A stretch of DNA of 64,000 nt from Hyphomicrobiales bacterium (GCA_016716745.1 JADJVD010000001.1:124001-188000), one strand, 5' to 3'. Positions 1 to 9,421 are shown, counted from the stretch's first letter. Made by a program: numbers and translations. Notes: generated by a model from the letters alone, not told the origin.

Positions 1-684
1 GAGTTCGGCGCGCAGCGCCCCGGATTCGCCGGCGGACTGCCGAAGCGCGATCAACTGCTCGACCGCCTTCGCATGCGCGGGATCGAGCCGGAGCGCCTGC
101 GCCAGCGCGTCCTTCGCCCCGGTCTCGTCACCGTCGGCGGCGCGCACGGCGCCGAGCCTCGCCCACAGGCCGGCGTCTTCTGGGCGCAGGGCGACGGCCC
201 GCGCGAAGACCGCCGCCGCCTCGGCGCGGCGTCCGGCGCGGTCGAGCAGATGGGCGTATTGCTGGATCGCGGGGAAAAAATCCGGCGCGTCGTCCGCCAG
301 TTCGCCGAGACGTTCGAGCGCCTCGTCGAGACGCGCCAGCCGGGCCAGGGCGAGCGCGCGGCGCAACCGCAGGCCGGGGTCGGCGGGCAGCGCCTGCAGC
401 AACGCGTCGAGGGCGGCGAGCGCGTCGGCGTCGCGCTTGTCCTGCTCGTAGAGCGCGAGCAGGCAACGCAGCGCGCCCACATGGCCCGGCTGCAATGCCA
501 GCGCGCGGTCGAGCGCGGCCTCCGCCGCCCGCCCCTCGCCCAGCCGCTGCGCGACGCGGCCATAGCTGAACTGGACGATGGCGACCTCGGGATGGCGCTG
601 CGCGAGAGGCGCGAGGATCGCCGCCGCCTCCGTCAGACGACCGGCGGCCTCGTGCGCGGCCGCCTCCTGCAACGCCGCCTTCAC
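1..684 (-). CDS. TPR-repeat protein, C-terminus cut by the window edge
   Basis: The minus-strand frame starting at GTG 684 stays open to base 1, so only the first ~228 residues are present. The translation is built of ~34-residue helical TPR units with alternating small residues, such as AEAALDRALALQPGHVGALR and RLDEALERLGELADDAPDFF. TPR solenoids are protein-protein scaffolds; no catalytic motif is visible in this part. The GTG start overlaps the TGA stop of the upstream fkbH-like gene as GTGA, implying translational coupling in an ACP-fkbH-TPR operon. The missing C-terminus could carry a glycosyltransferase-like domain, as in the other TPR protein of this locus, but that is a guess. Confidence 0.72.
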   Translation of the reverse strand, partial: MKAALQEAAAHEAAGRLTEAAAILAPLAQRHPEVAIVQFSYGRVAQRLGEGRAAEAALDRALALQPGHVGALRCLLALYEQDKRDADALAALDALLQALPADPGLRLRRALALARLARLDEALERLGELADDAPDFFPAIQQYAHLLDRAGRRAEAAAVFARAVALRPEDAGLWARLGAVRAADGDETGAKDALAQALRLDPAHAKAVEQLIALRQSAGESGALRAEL

Positions 685-2541
685 GAGCCGCCCGCCGGCG
701 GCGCCTGATCGGCGATGAAATGCGTCAGCCGCGAGGCGTCGACATGCGCGAGCGGCAGCTCGAAGACGCCCTCGCCCGCGGAGCGGAAGCCCAGTCGCTC
801 GTACAGATCCGCGACGACGCCGTTGCGCGCGGTCGGGGCGTACAGGCCGACGATGCGCGAGGCGCCGCGCCGGCGCGCCTCCTCGACGAGCTTCGTCACG
901 ACGAACTGCTCGGCCGTGCGCGAGAAGACGCGACAGCTCATCAGCCAGTCGTCGACGGTCATCGTCGCGCCGTCCTGCTTCACGACGAGCGAGGAGACGA
1001 CGCCGTGATCGGCGAAACGATCCCTGAGGGCGAAGACGAACACCGCAGCGTCGGCGCGCGCCATCAGCGCCGCGATGTCGGCGGCGTCGTAACGACGCGT
1101 CGTCAGATTGAACTGGTTGGTGCGCGCCTGCATCTGCGCCAGCCGCTCGACGTCGCCGGCGAGGGCGGAACGGAACAGGCCGCGCATGGCCAGGCCCGCA
1201 AGATGCTCGTCGAGGGTGGCGGCCTGCGGTTTCGTCGCCTCGGCCGCGCGCAGCGCGGCGTAGCTCTCGGCGCGGCGCGCGTCGGCGGCGGTCAGCGTCT
1301 GGCGCCAGAACAGCCGCGCGCGGTCGAGCGCGGCGACATGGCCGGACGGATCGCCCGACAGTTCGACGACGGCGACCTGCGGCAGGCGCTCGCGCACCAG
1401 CGCATTCGGCCGGGTTGTCGTCGGCGAAGGCGATCGCGTCGAGCCCGATGTTGAGCTCGCGGGCGATCTCCGCGATGTTCGTCGCCTTGTCGCGCCAGTC
1501 GCAATGGAACGCCGCGAAATCGGTCAGGCGCAGCGGCATGTCCGCCCGCTCGGCGAACAGACGGCGCGGCAATTCGGGATCGTTCTTCGAGCACACCGCC
1601 AGCGTGACGCCGCGCGCGGCGAGCGCCTTCAGATAGGCGGCGAAGGCGGCGTAGGCCTCGCCCGCCGCCGACCCCGCGCCGAAGACCACGCCGTCGAGCC
1701 CGTCGTCGCCGATCACGCCGCCCCACAGCGAGCCGTCGAGATCGACCACCAGCGCCTTCCTCTCGCGCGCCGCCATGCCGCGCCAGACGGCGGCGAAGGC
1801 ATGGGCGTAGAGCGGCAGCCAGCGCGGCGCGAAAGGCTGTCTGGCGACAAAATAGTCGCGCGGCGAATTCCAGTTCGACAGGCCGACGCGCATCGCCAGC
1901 GCGCCCAGATCGAGGAAGGCGACATGGCCCGGCGCGGCCTCGACCAGCGCCGCGTTCATCCGCTCGACGCAGCGCCGGGGCGAGTCCTCCAGGCGGCGCT
2001 CGGCCGGGCCGGCGAGGTCGTGATCGGGCGGCTCCATCAGATGATGCAGAACGCGCGCGCCCGCGCGATCGTGGATCGCCCGCCAGAGGCCGGCGATCGC
2101 CTCGACCCGCGCCGGCAGGTCGGCCGGCGCCGGCGCGTCGCGCCAGCCGAGCGCCACGACGACGAGATCCGGCTCGAACGCATACAGGGCGCCGGCGGGA
2201 TCGAGCGCCTCGATCAGATAAGCGTCGTAGCCGCCCTCGCGAATGTCGGCGGCGACGCCGAGGGAGGCGAGCGCGACCCGGATCGCCTTGGCCAACATGG
2301 CCGAGGCGAGCGCCCCGCAAAGCACGTAAACGCGCAAGGGCGCCTCGACGGGCGCGGCCGCCCGGGCCGTCCGGTCGGCCGAGACCAGTCCGGCCAGCGT
2401 CAGCCCGCCGGCGTCGAGCGCGCGGGCGAGCGCGACCGCGGCGGCTCCGGGATCGGCGGCTCCGGGATCGGCGACTTCGGGATCGGCGGCCGGCGTCGCT
2501 GCGCCGGGCGGCGAAGGCGCCGGCGCGCCGGACGGCGTCAT
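681..2541 (-). CDS. FkbH-like HAD-family protein, frameshifted near 1400
   Basis: Begins at ATG 2541, 1 nt after the ACP stop. A variable Ala/Pro-rich N-terminus and an SGNH-like region lead to a HAD domain with the nucleophile motif VVDLDGSLWGGVIGDDG near residue 265 and FADDNPAE near residue 377. The C-terminal third, in another frame from about 1397 to the stop at 681, is the family's GNAT-like domain with the typical RTNQFNLTTRRY. FkbH proteins load a glycerate-derived unit from 1,3-bisphosphoglycerate onto an ACP, and an ACP is the adjacent gene. Restoring two bases (GC) around 1403 rejoins the frames as NPAECALVRERL, so the break is probably a 2-nt deletion in a GC repeat. The gene is either mis-sequenced or recently inactivated. 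Confidence 0.8.
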
Positions 2542-2542
2542 C

Positions 2543-2770
2543 TCAGCGCCGCAACTGCGCGGCCGTCGCGGCGCGGATTTCGCCAATCGTATGAATGTTT
2601 TCCATTTGCGAATCCGAGAATTTCACGCCGAGCTCCTCCTCGAGAGCGCTCAGAACCATGATGTGCGTCACGCTATCCCACTTCTCTACCGACTCCGGAT
2701 TGTCATCATCCGCCAGAGCCGCGCCATTGCACTCGAATATAGAGCCAATTATATCGTTTATACGTTCCAT
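2543..2770 (-). CDS. Acyl carrier protein
   Basis: A 75-residue acidic protein of usual ACP length. The phosphopantetheine-attachment motif is KWDSVTHIMVL with Ser near residue 36, followed by EEELGVKFSD typical of ACP helix III. ATG 2770 is preceded by GGAGGCG. It is the first gene of the minus-strand run ACP-fkbH-TPR. The FkbH pairing suggests it carries a glycerate-derived (or other small acyl) unit destined for a glycan rather than acting in fatty acid synthesis. Its less GC-rich codons than the neighbours hint at separate acquisition. Confidence 0.85.
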   Translation of the reverse strand: MERINDIIGSIFECNGAALADDDNPESVEKWDSVTHIMVLSALEEELGVKFSDSQMENIHTIGEIRAATAAQLRR

Positions 2771-3227
2771 CGACGCCTCCAAAAGTCGCCGCGCGGCACA
2801 GGCAAATGTTATAATTTGGTTCTTACTTCGGTCAATGGCGGAACGGGGGAGGACGAGTCCGCGCGCTCCCCCGCGCGTCCCGCTCGCCGTCCGACGAAGG
2901 GCAGAGGGCGTTCCCGGCGGTCTGCGCCGGGCGACTATGGCGCAGCGCACAATTTTGCGGTAGAAGAATGCCGTCGCGCACAGCGCGAGCGATGCGCACG
3001 AGGTGCGCCTTCGCACGTCATCAAGGTGGATTTCTTTCGCAAGAACAGGCAATAAGTATGCCGCTGCGATGATAGCGCGATGTTTGTCGCAGGGTTGGCT
3101 GGGCGCATGAGAATGCGGCGAAGCTCGCCGCGACCGGGGCCCGCGAGCGCGCCCGGTCCCGATACGGCCGGACGCCGTTGGCGCGCGGGCAGAACATGGA
3201 CGCCGCCGCCGCTGAATGGAGAGCTTA
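2771..3227. other. Divergent intergenic region between ACP and pseB
   Basis: About 457 bases without a convincing gene. It separates the leftward ACP operon from the rightward pseB operon. The left part (about 2800-2840) is AT-rich and holds a sigma70-like promoter for the ACP side. A rightward promoter for pseB must lie here or just upstream of 3228, but I see no clear -35/-10 pair. Short reading frames crossing it are Arg/Ala-rich noise. Confidence 0.6.
2808..2835 (-). promoter_or_regulatory. Sigma70-like promoter for the ACP-fkbH operon
   Basis: On the minus strand TTGACC (2830-2835) is followed after 16 nt by TATAAC (2808-2813), about 38 nt before the ACP start. The -10 lies in an imperfect dyad CAAAT-N6-ATTTG. 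It is one of the few AT-rich patches of the region. Predicted from sequence only. Confidence 0.5.
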
Positions 3228-4295
3228 ATGAGTCTAAGCGTCAAGAGATCGTATCTGATCACCGGTGGAACGGGCTCGTTTGGCAAGCAGTTCCTCTCCG
3301 CCCTGATGAAGCGCCCGAACGTCGAGCGCGTCGTCGTGTTCTCGCGCGACGAGCAGAAGCACTTCGCGCTTCAGAACGAGTGGGGGAACGAGCCCAGGCT
3401 GCAGTTCTTCCCCGGCGACGTGCGCGATCTCGAGCGGCTCGAGCGGGCGATGGCGGGGGTCGACGTCGTCATCCACGCCGCGGCGATGAAGCATGTGCCG
3501 ATCGCCGAGTTCCACCCGACCGAGTGCATCCAGACCAATATCGGCGGCGCGCAGAACGTCATCTCGGCCGCCTTCAAGATGGGCGTGAAGTCGGTGATGG
3601 CGCTGTCGACCGACAAGGCCGCCAAGCCGATCAATCTCTACGGCGCGACCAAGCTGGCCTCCGACAAGCTGTTCGTCGCCGCCAACGCCTCCTCCGGCGA
3701 GAAGGGCCCGAAATTCGGCGTCGTGCGCTACGGCAACGTCGTCGGCTCGATGGGCTCCGTGGTGCCCTTCTTCAATCGCCTGATCGGTCAGGGCGCGACG
3801 CGCCTGCCGATCACCGACGCGAATATGACGCGCTTCTGGATCACGCTGCGTCAGGGCGTCGATTTCGTCTTCCGCAATCTCGACCGCATGCAGGGCGGCG
3901 AGATCTTCGTGCCGAAGATTCCGTCCGTGCGCATCGTCGATCTGGCCCGCGCCATGGCGCCGACGCTGCCGCAGGAGATCGTCGGCATCCGCCCCGGCGA
4001 GAAGCTGCACGAGGTGATGTGTCCGCGCGAGGACGGGCATCTGACGGTCGAGTTCGAGGATCATTACGTGATCCAGCCGACCATCACCTTCCCCGACCGC
4101 AAGATCGACTACACGCTGAACCGTCTCGGCGAGCGCGGCTGGCGGGCCAAGCCCGACTTCGAGTATCGCTCGGACCTCAACGACCACTTCCTCAACAGCG
4201 AGGAAATCCTCGAATACAACAAGATCGCCGCGCTCGACCCGCGCGCCGAACTTCCGGCCTCGACGCCGGCGATCCTGCGCGCGAAATCGGCATGA
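3228..4295 (+). CDS. pseB: UDP-N-acetylglucosamine 4,6-dehydratase (inverting), PseB
   Basis: A 355-residue extended SDR enzyme. It converts UDP-GlcNAc to UDP-2-acetamido-2,6-dideoxy-beta-L-arabino-hex-4-ulose, the first pseudaminic acid step. The NAD(P)-binding GGTGSFG is at residues 13-19, HAAAMKHVP at 83-91, and the active-site STDKA (127-131) leads into YGATK (138-142) with the Tyr/Lys pair. Length and motifs match PseB/FlaA1. Start 3228 was chosen over an in-frame ATG at 3216 because GGAGAG (3218-3223) sits 4 nt before it. The stop overlaps the pseC start (ATGA), indicating a coupled pseBC operon. Confidence 0.95.
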   Translation: MSLSVKRSYLITGGTGSFGKQFLSALMKRPNVERVVVFSRDEQKHFALQNEWGNEPRLQFFPGDVRDLERLERAMAGVDVVIHAAAMKHVPIAEFHPTECIQTNIGGAQNVISAAFKMGVKSVMALSTDKAAKPINLYGATKLASDKLFVAANASSGEKGPKFGVVRYGNVVGSMGSVVPFFNRLIGQGATRLPITDANMTRFWITLRQGVDFVFRNLDRMQGGEIFVPKIPSVRIVDLARAMAPTLPQEIVGIRPGEKLHEVMCPREDGHLTVEFEDHYVIQPTITFPDRKIDYTLNRLGERGWRAKPDFEYRSDLNDHFLNSEEILEYNKIAALDPRAELPASTPAILRAKSA

Positions 4296-5461
4296 TTCCG
4301 TACGGACGGCAGGACATCACTGCCGATGACGTCGCCGCCGTCGAGGCGGTTCTGCGTTCGGACTTTCTGACCCAGGGCCCGGCGATCCCGCAATTCGAGG
4401 CGGCGGTCGCGCGGGCGGCCGGGTCGCCGCACGCCGTCGCCGTGAGCAGCGCGACGGCGGCGCTGCACATCGCCTACGACGCGCTCGACGTCGGGCCGGG
4501 CGACGTGGTGTGGACGAGCCCGAACACCTTCGTGGCGACCGCCAACGCCGCGCTCTACTGCGGCGCCGGGGTCGATTTCGTCGACATCGACGCGCGCACC
4601 CTCAATCTCGATCCGCGGGCGCTGGCCGACAGGCTGGCGCGCACGCGCCGGGACGGCGGGAAGCTGCCGAAGCTGGTGGCGCCGGTGCATTTCGGCGGCG
4701 AGCCGTGCCGGCTCGACGAGATCGCCGATCTCGGCCGCGAGTTCGGTTTCCGCATCGTCGAGGACGCCTCGCACGCGATCGGCGGATCGTTCAAGAACCA
4801 TCCGATCGGCGACGGGGCTTTCTCCGACCTCACCGTGTTCTCGTTCCACCCCGTCAAGATCGTCACGACGGGCGAGGGCGGCGCGATCACGGCGCGCGAT
4901 CCCTCCCTGCTCGACCGGCTGAACCTGCTGCGCAGCCACGGCATCACGCGCGAGGCGCGGCTGATGCGGGGCGAGAGCGAGGGCGGCTGGTATTACCAGC
5001 AGGTCGATCTCGGCTTCAATTACCGCATGACCGACATCCAGGCGGCGCTGGGGACGAGCCAGTTCGCCCGGCTGAACGCCTATGTCGAGGCGCGCGAGGC
5101 GCGCGCCCGCGTCTACGACGCCGCCTTCGGGCCGGCCGGAATCGGCGCGCAGGCGCGCGCATCGGATTCGCGCTCGGCGCTGCATCTTTACGTGATCCGC
5201 TGGCCGGACGACGCGCCGATCGGCCGGCGCGAGGCGTTCGACCGGCTGCGGGCGGCCGGGATCGGCGTCAACCTGCATTACATGCCGGTCTACCTGCAGC
5301 CTTATTATTCTGACATGGGTTTCAAACCCGGTTATTGTCCACAGGCTGAAGATTATTATCGTCAGGCGATCACCTTGCCGCTGCACCCCGGCCTCACCGC
5401 CGCGGAGCAGGACTTTGTGATCGACACCGTGCTCAAGCTCGCCGGCCGCGCGTCCTCCTGA
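4292..5461 (+). CDS. pseC: UDP-4-amino-4,6-dideoxy-N-acetyl-beta-L-altrosamine transaminase, PseC
   Basis: A 389-residue DegT/DnrJ/EryC1-family PLP aminotransferase. It aminates C4 of the PseB product with glutamate as the usual donor. The substrate-binding start IPYGRQDI, the SSATAALHIA cofactor loop and FSFHPVKIVTTGEGG with the PLP lysine at about residue 189 are all present. Length is normal for PseC. It overlaps pseB by 4 bases and is followed 33 nt later by the NeuB/SpsF fusion. Confidence 0.95.
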   Translation: MIPYGRQDITADDVAAVEAVLRSDFLTQGPAIPQFEAAVARAAGSPHAVAVSSATAALHIAYDALDVGPGDVVWTSPNTFVATANAALYCGAGVDFVDIDARTLNLDPRALADRLARTRRDGGKLPKLVAPVHFGGEPCRLDEIADLGREFGFRIVEDASHAIGGSFKNHPIGDGAFSDLTVFSFHPVKIVTTGEGGAITARDPSLLDRLNLLRSHGITREARLMRGESEGGWYYQQVDLGFNYRMTDIQAALGTSQFARLNAYVEAREARARVYDAAFGPAGIGAQARASDSRSALHLYVIRWPDDAPIGRREAFDRLRAAGIGVNLHYMPVYLQPYYSDMGFKPGYCPQAEDYYRQAITLPLHPGLTAAEQDFVIDTVLKLAGRASS

Positions 5462-5494
5462 GGCGCGTGGTCGGATTTCGTCAGAAGCGATCAC

Positions 5495-7291
5495 ATGTCC
5501 CGCGCTCCCCTTCTCGTCTACGAAGTCGCCAACGTTCATGGCGGCGATCCGGCCGTCGTCACCGCTCTCATCGACGCGCTGGCGCCGCTGGCCTATCCGC
5601 GGCGGGCGATGAAGTTCCATCCGATCGCCGCCGACGCGCTGGCGCTGAAGGATTTCTCCCACCACGCGCTGTACGAGAAGCTCGGCTTCGACGACGCGAC
5701 CTGGGCCCGCCTGATCGAGGACGCGGCCAATCGCATCGGCGCGGTCTTCCTCGAAATGGCCGACGCCAATTGCGCGCGTGTGTTCAGCGCCAACAAGGCG
5801 AAGATCGCGGGCGTGAAGTTCCAGGCCTCGATGGTCGACAATTCCGAGGTGCTCGGCCTGTTCGCCGCCGCGCAGGGCGAGGATCCGGTCGACGTCGTCG
5901 TCAACGTCTCCGGCTACGATCTGGCCGAGCTCGAGGTCGTCGTCGCGCGCATGGCGCGCATCCCGGCGCGCCGGCGCTTCTTGCAGATCGGCTTCCAGGG
6001 CTATCCGACCGCGCTGTCCGACACGCAGCTCAACAAGCTGGCGATCGTGCGCGCGCGCTTCCCCGACTACGGGCTCGCCTTCGCCGATCATGTCGAGGGT
6101 TCGAGCCCGATGGCGCGGCGCGTGCCGGTGATCGCGGCGGCCATGGGCTGCGAGATGATCGAGAAGCACGTCTGCCTGTCGCGGGCGGCGACGCAGTACG
6201 ACGGCTGGTCGGCGCTGGAGCCGGCCGAGCTCGTCGAGCTGCAGGGCGAGCTGGCGCAGATTCCGACGATGTTCGGCGAGAGCTTCGTGGCGCGCGCCGA
6301 ACACGACTATCTGGTCAAGGGCATGGTGGTGCCGATCGCCGCCGAGGATCACGCCAGTGGGCGCTTCGTCACCACGCGCTCGGTGATCTTCCGCCGCACC
6401 GCGCAGACCGGCATGACCTTCGACGCGCTGACCAAGGCGCAGGCGAACGAACGGATGATCCTCGCCGAGCCGGCGCCGAAGGGCACGACGATCCGCCGCG
6501 CCCAGTTGCGCAAGGCGCGGGTGGCGGCGATCGTCGCGTGCCGGCTGAAATCCTCCCGCCTGCCGCGCAAGGCGCTGTTGCCGATCGGCGGCGTCGCCTC
6601 GGTGGAGCGCTGCCTCGAAGGCGCGCTGCGCGTGCCGGGCGTCGACTTCGTGGCGCTCGCCACCTCGACCCATCCGGACGACGCCGCGCTCGCCGATTAC
6701 ACGCTCGGCGGCAAGGCGATCTTCCATCGCGGCGACCCGGACGACGTGCTGCGCCGCTATCTCGACGTCTGCGACGCGCAGGACGTGGATGTCGTCGTGC
6801 GGATCACGTCCGACTGCCCGACCCCCTCCTCGGAGGTGCTGGGGGCGCTGCTGGAGGCGCATTTCGCCGCCGGCGCCGACCTGACGCGCGCGCGCCGCGA
6901 GGCGATCGGCTCGTCCGGGCAGATCATCACCGTCGAGGCGATGCGCCGGGTGCTGAAACTGATGGGCGGGGCGCCGCATTCGGAATACATGAACCTGTAT
7001 TTCGAGAACAATCCCGAGCATTTCAACATCAATATCGTCGATCTTCCCGAGCATCTCATCCGCGACTACCGGCTGACGCTCGACTATCCGGAAGACCTGG
7101 AGATGTTCGAGGCGCTGTTCGCAGAGTTGAAACGACGCGGACAGCAGGCCGATTTGCAGAACGTCTTCAAGATTCTGGACGAGCGGCCGGAGATCGCCGG
7201 GATCAATGCGGGAATCATGCCGAAATACAAGGTGAACGAGGAACTCGTCTCGATGCTGAACCGCGTGACGCGGATCGCGCCGGCCGCCTGA
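5495..7291 (+). CDS. NeuB-like synthase fused to SpsF-like cytidylyltransferase
   Basis: A 598-residue two-domain protein. Residues 1-290 follow the NeuB/SpsE TIM-barrel order in divergent form: YEVANVHGG for AEIGxNHxG, MKFHP for VKFQ, FQGYPT, FADHVEG for YSDHTxG, and the conserved MGCEMIEKHVCL. Residues ~295-345 resemble an SAF-like segment (ILAEPAPKGTTI). From ~345 an SpsF/PseF-type nucleotidyltransferase begins (RLKSSRLPRKALLPIGG, DPDDVLRRYLD, RITSDCPTP). The parts would condense a hexosamine with PEP and activate the nonulosonic acid with CTP. It sits directly after pseBC, and no other CMP-transferase gene is visible here. A separate canonical PseI lies at 36 kb, so the NeuB half may use another substrate or have lost activity. 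Confidence 0.85.
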   Translation: MSRAPLLVYEVANVHGGDPAVVTALIDALAPLAYPRRAMKFHPIAADALALKDFSHHALYEKLGFDDATWARLIEDAANRIGAVFLEMADANCARVFSANKAKIAGVKFQASMVDNSEVLGLFAAAQGEDPVDVVVNVSGYDLAELEVVVARMARIPARRRFLQIGFQGYPTALSDTQLNKLAIVRARFPDYGLAFADHVEGSSPMARRVPVIAAAMGCEMIEKHVCLSRAATQYDGWSALEPAELVELQGELAQIPTMFGESFVARAEHDYLVKGMVVPIAAEDHASGRFVTTRSVIFRRTAQTGMTFDALTKAQANERMILAEPAPKGTTIRRAQLRKARVAAIVACRLKSSRLPRKALLPIGGVASVERCLEGALRVPGVDFVALATSTHPDDAALADYTLGGKAIFHRGDPDDVLRRYLDVCDAQDVDVVVRITSDCPTPSSEVLGALLEAHFAAGADLTRARREAIGSSGQIITVEAMRRVLKLMGGAPHSEYMNLYFENNPEHFNINIVDLPEHLIRDYRLTLDYPEDLEMFEALFAELKRRGQQADLQNVFKILDERPEIAGINAGIMPKYKVNEELVSMLNRVTRIAPAA

Positions 7292-7393
7292 GCGGCGGCG
7301 GCGCGGCCAACGTCGTCCCGCGGCGACCGTTCGGACACAAAGTTGCGCCATTCCTTGGCGATGGGTGACGGCGAAAGCGTGGGAGCGAAGTGG

Positions 7394-8761
7394 ATGGCGA
7401 AGCACGCCAAGACCGACGAGATCCCGGCCGCCGACATCAACGGCGAGGCCGAGGCGCAGGCGCACGTCAAGACGCCGCGCAAATCGTCGGCGTTGCAGAA
7501 GGCGGAGGCCCTTCGCGCCGTCATCGCCGACAAGGCGAACCTGCTCGCCCTGCTGCGCTCCGATCCGATGACGCCGGCCGAGCACGAGGAACGCGTCTAC
7601 GAGACGCACGCCCGGCCGCGCGGGCGCGAGAAGCGCCATGTCGTCCGTCAGGTTGGCCGCCGGCTGACGCTGGCGCTGTTTCTTCTGATCGTCGCGCTGC
7701 CGACGTTTCTGGCGACGATCTACACGCTGGCGGTGGCGAGCCCGCAATACACCTCCGAATTCCAGCTCGCCGTGCGCGGATGGGACGCGCCGGCGATGGA
7801 TTCGGTCGGCGCCGTGCTCGGCGCGGGGGCGAGCGGGGCGGGCGGGCTGGTGCTCGCCAACTCCTACATCGTCGCCGAATTCCTGCGCAGCCGCGACGCG
7901 GTGGAGGCGATCACCCCGCGCGTCGACCCGATCGCCGTCTATTCCGCGCCCGCGGTCGACTGGTTCGCGCGTTATCGCGGCGAGCGTCGCTACGAGGAGT
8001 TCCTGCCCTTCTGGCGCCGGCACGTGAAGGTCAATTTCGATCCGTTGACCGGCATCATCCTCGGCCTCGTCGAGGCGCCCTCGCCGGACACCGCGCGGTC
8101 GATCGCGACCGAATTGCGCACGGAGGCCGAGAGGCTGATCAACCGGCTCTCGGAAAAGGCGCGCGAGGACACGCTGGGCCAGGCGCGCAAGGAAGTGACG
8201 ACGGCCGAGGAGAAGCTGCGCTCGGCGCGCATGGAGCTCGAGACCTATCGCAACCAGTCGCAGATCGTCGACCCGCGCAAGCAGGCCGAGACGCAGTTGC
8301 TGAGCCTGAAGGAGATGCGCGACGACCGCGCCAAGGCGCGCGCGGAGCTGGAGGCGGCCGGCTCGTTGATGTCGAAGACGGCGCCGACGCTGCTCGCCTT
8401 GCAGGCGCGCCTCAAGGCGCTCGACGCGCAGATCAAGATCGCCGAGGACAATCTGGCCTCGACCAACGCCAGCGTCGCCTCGCTGGCGACGGTGTTGAGC
8501 AAGTTCCAGGAGCTGGAGATCCAGCAGGGCGTCGCCGAGCGCGCCTACACCAACGCGCTCGAGGCGATGGACCGGGCCCGGCGCGACGCCGACCGCAAGC
8601 AGATCTACATCGCCGCCTTCGTCGAGCCGCGCCTGCCGGACGCGCCGTCCTTCCCCTCGCCGTTCAAGAACGTCGCCATCGTGATGGCGATCTGCCTCGG
8701 CCTGTGGATCGTCGCCTCGGTGTTCGGGCACGCGCTGCTCGACCGCGCGCGCGGCGCGTGA
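7394..8761 (+). CDS. kpsE: Capsule export inner-membrane protein, KpsE/CtrB-like
   Basis: A 455-residue polysaccharide co-polymerase/export adaptor. It has a cytoplasmic N-terminus, a first transmembrane helix near residues 89-115 (LALFLLIVALPTFLATIYTL), a large periplasmic part with coiled coil about 240-390, and a C-terminal membrane helix near 426-449. This is the topology of KpsE/BexC/CtrB, which link the ABC exporter to the outer-membrane channel. The ATG at 7394 is preferred because GGGAG lies 8 nt upstream; in-frame TTG 7343 and ATG 7361 have no ribosome site. It converges with kpsT, whose stop is 4 nt away. Confidence 0.85.
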   Translation: MAKHAKTDEIPAADINGEAEAQAHVKTPRKSSALQKAEALRAVIADKANLLALLRSDPMTPAEHEERVYETHARPRGREKRHVVRQVGRRLTLALFLLIVALPTFLATIYTLAVASPQYTSEFQLAVRGWDAPAMDSVGAVLGAGASGAGGLVLANSYIVAEFLRSRDAVEAITPRVDPIAVYSAPAVDWFARYRGERRYEEFLPFWRRHVKVNFDPLTGIILGLVEAPSPDTARSIATELRTEAERLINRLSEKAREDTLGQARKEVTTAEEKLRSARMELETYRNQSQIVDPRKQAETQLLSLKEMRDDRAKARAELEAAGSLMSKTAPTLLALQARLKALDAQIKIAEDNLASTNASVASLATVLSKFQELEIQQGVAERAYTNALEAMDRARRDADRKQIYIAAFVEPRLPDAPSFPSPFKNVAIVMAICLGLWIVASVFGHALLDRARGA

Positions 8762-8764
8762 GCC

Positions 8765-9421
8765 TCACTCCGGGGCGATGCGGTTGAGGTAGTCGCTGGC
8801 TTCCTGAAGCGTCGGGAAGAACTCGATGCGGCCGTGATGCAGCGTCGCGGCCGCATCGCAGAAGCGGTCGAGCACCGTCCAGTTCGAGCCCATCGCGATC
8901 ACGCCGGCCTTCTGCGCCTTGTCCTGCAGCAGTTGCAGGCACTTGGCGCGGAAGCGCACGTCGCCGACGCCGATCGCCTCGTCGACGAGCTGGATGTCGA
9001 AATCGAGCGCGAAGGACACGCCGTAAGCGACCTTGGTGCGATGCACGGGCGTCGTGTAGCGCAGCGGCTCGTCGGCGCCGCGGCGCAGCCCGGCGAAATC
9101 GAACACCTGATCGATCATCTCGTCGACGTCGCGCCCGTAGAGGCGCGCCATGAAGGCGATGTTCTCGGCGGCGGTCAGCTCGTAGGTCAGCCAGCCGGCG
9201 TAGCCGAGCGGGAACGAGATGGAGCTGCCCCGCTCGATCGCGCCCGAATCGAGGCTCTTGGCCCCGCACAGGATCTGCGCCAGCGTCGACTTGCCCTGCC
9301 CCGGCCGGGCCAGCACGCCGAGCGCCACGTCGGCGCGGAAGTCGGCGGTCACGTCGTCGAGCACGCGCACGACCTTGCGGGTGCGGCGGAACTCCTTGCC
9401 GGCGTCGATGAGCCTGATCAT
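8765..9421 (-). CDS. kpsT: Capsule polysaccharide ABC exporter ATPase, KpsT-like
   Basis: A 218-residue ABC ATPase, the short length typical of KpsT/CtrD. The Walker A segment is ARPGQGKST (38-46), where the canonical first Gly is Ala. The switch region is YGVSFALDFDIQLVDE with the Walker B Asp-Glu, followed by GVGD. It powers export of lipid-linked capsule through the KpsM permease. ATG 9421 overlaps the kpsM stop (ATGA), so the two are translationally coupled. Confidence 0.88.
   Translation of the reverse strand: MIRLIDAGKEFRRTRKVVRVLDDVTADFRADVALGVLARPGQGKSTLAQILCGAKSLDSGAIERGSSISFPLGYAGWLTYELTAAENIAFMARLYGRDVDEMIDQVFDFAGLRRGADEPLRYTTPVHRTKVAYGVSFALDFDIQLVDEAIGVGDVRFRAKCLQLLQDKAQKAGVIAMGSNWTVLDRFCDAAATLHHGRIEFFPTLQEASDYLNRIAPE

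Noticed and set aside
2543..3286. A 247-residue protein containing the ACP
   Set aside because: The first ~170 codons are low-complexity and precede the promoter and Shine-Dalgarno found just before ATG 2770.
5495..6400. NeuB half of the fusion as the main pseudaminic acid synthase
   Set aside because: Several NeuB motif residues are altered, whereas the gene at 35754-36803 has every canonical motif.
4109..8731. Very long minus-strand open frame opposite pseB, pseC, the fusion and kpsE
   Set aside because: Composition is Arg/His/Asp-rich with no family motif; it mirrors real genes on the other strand, a common artefact at ~70% GC.
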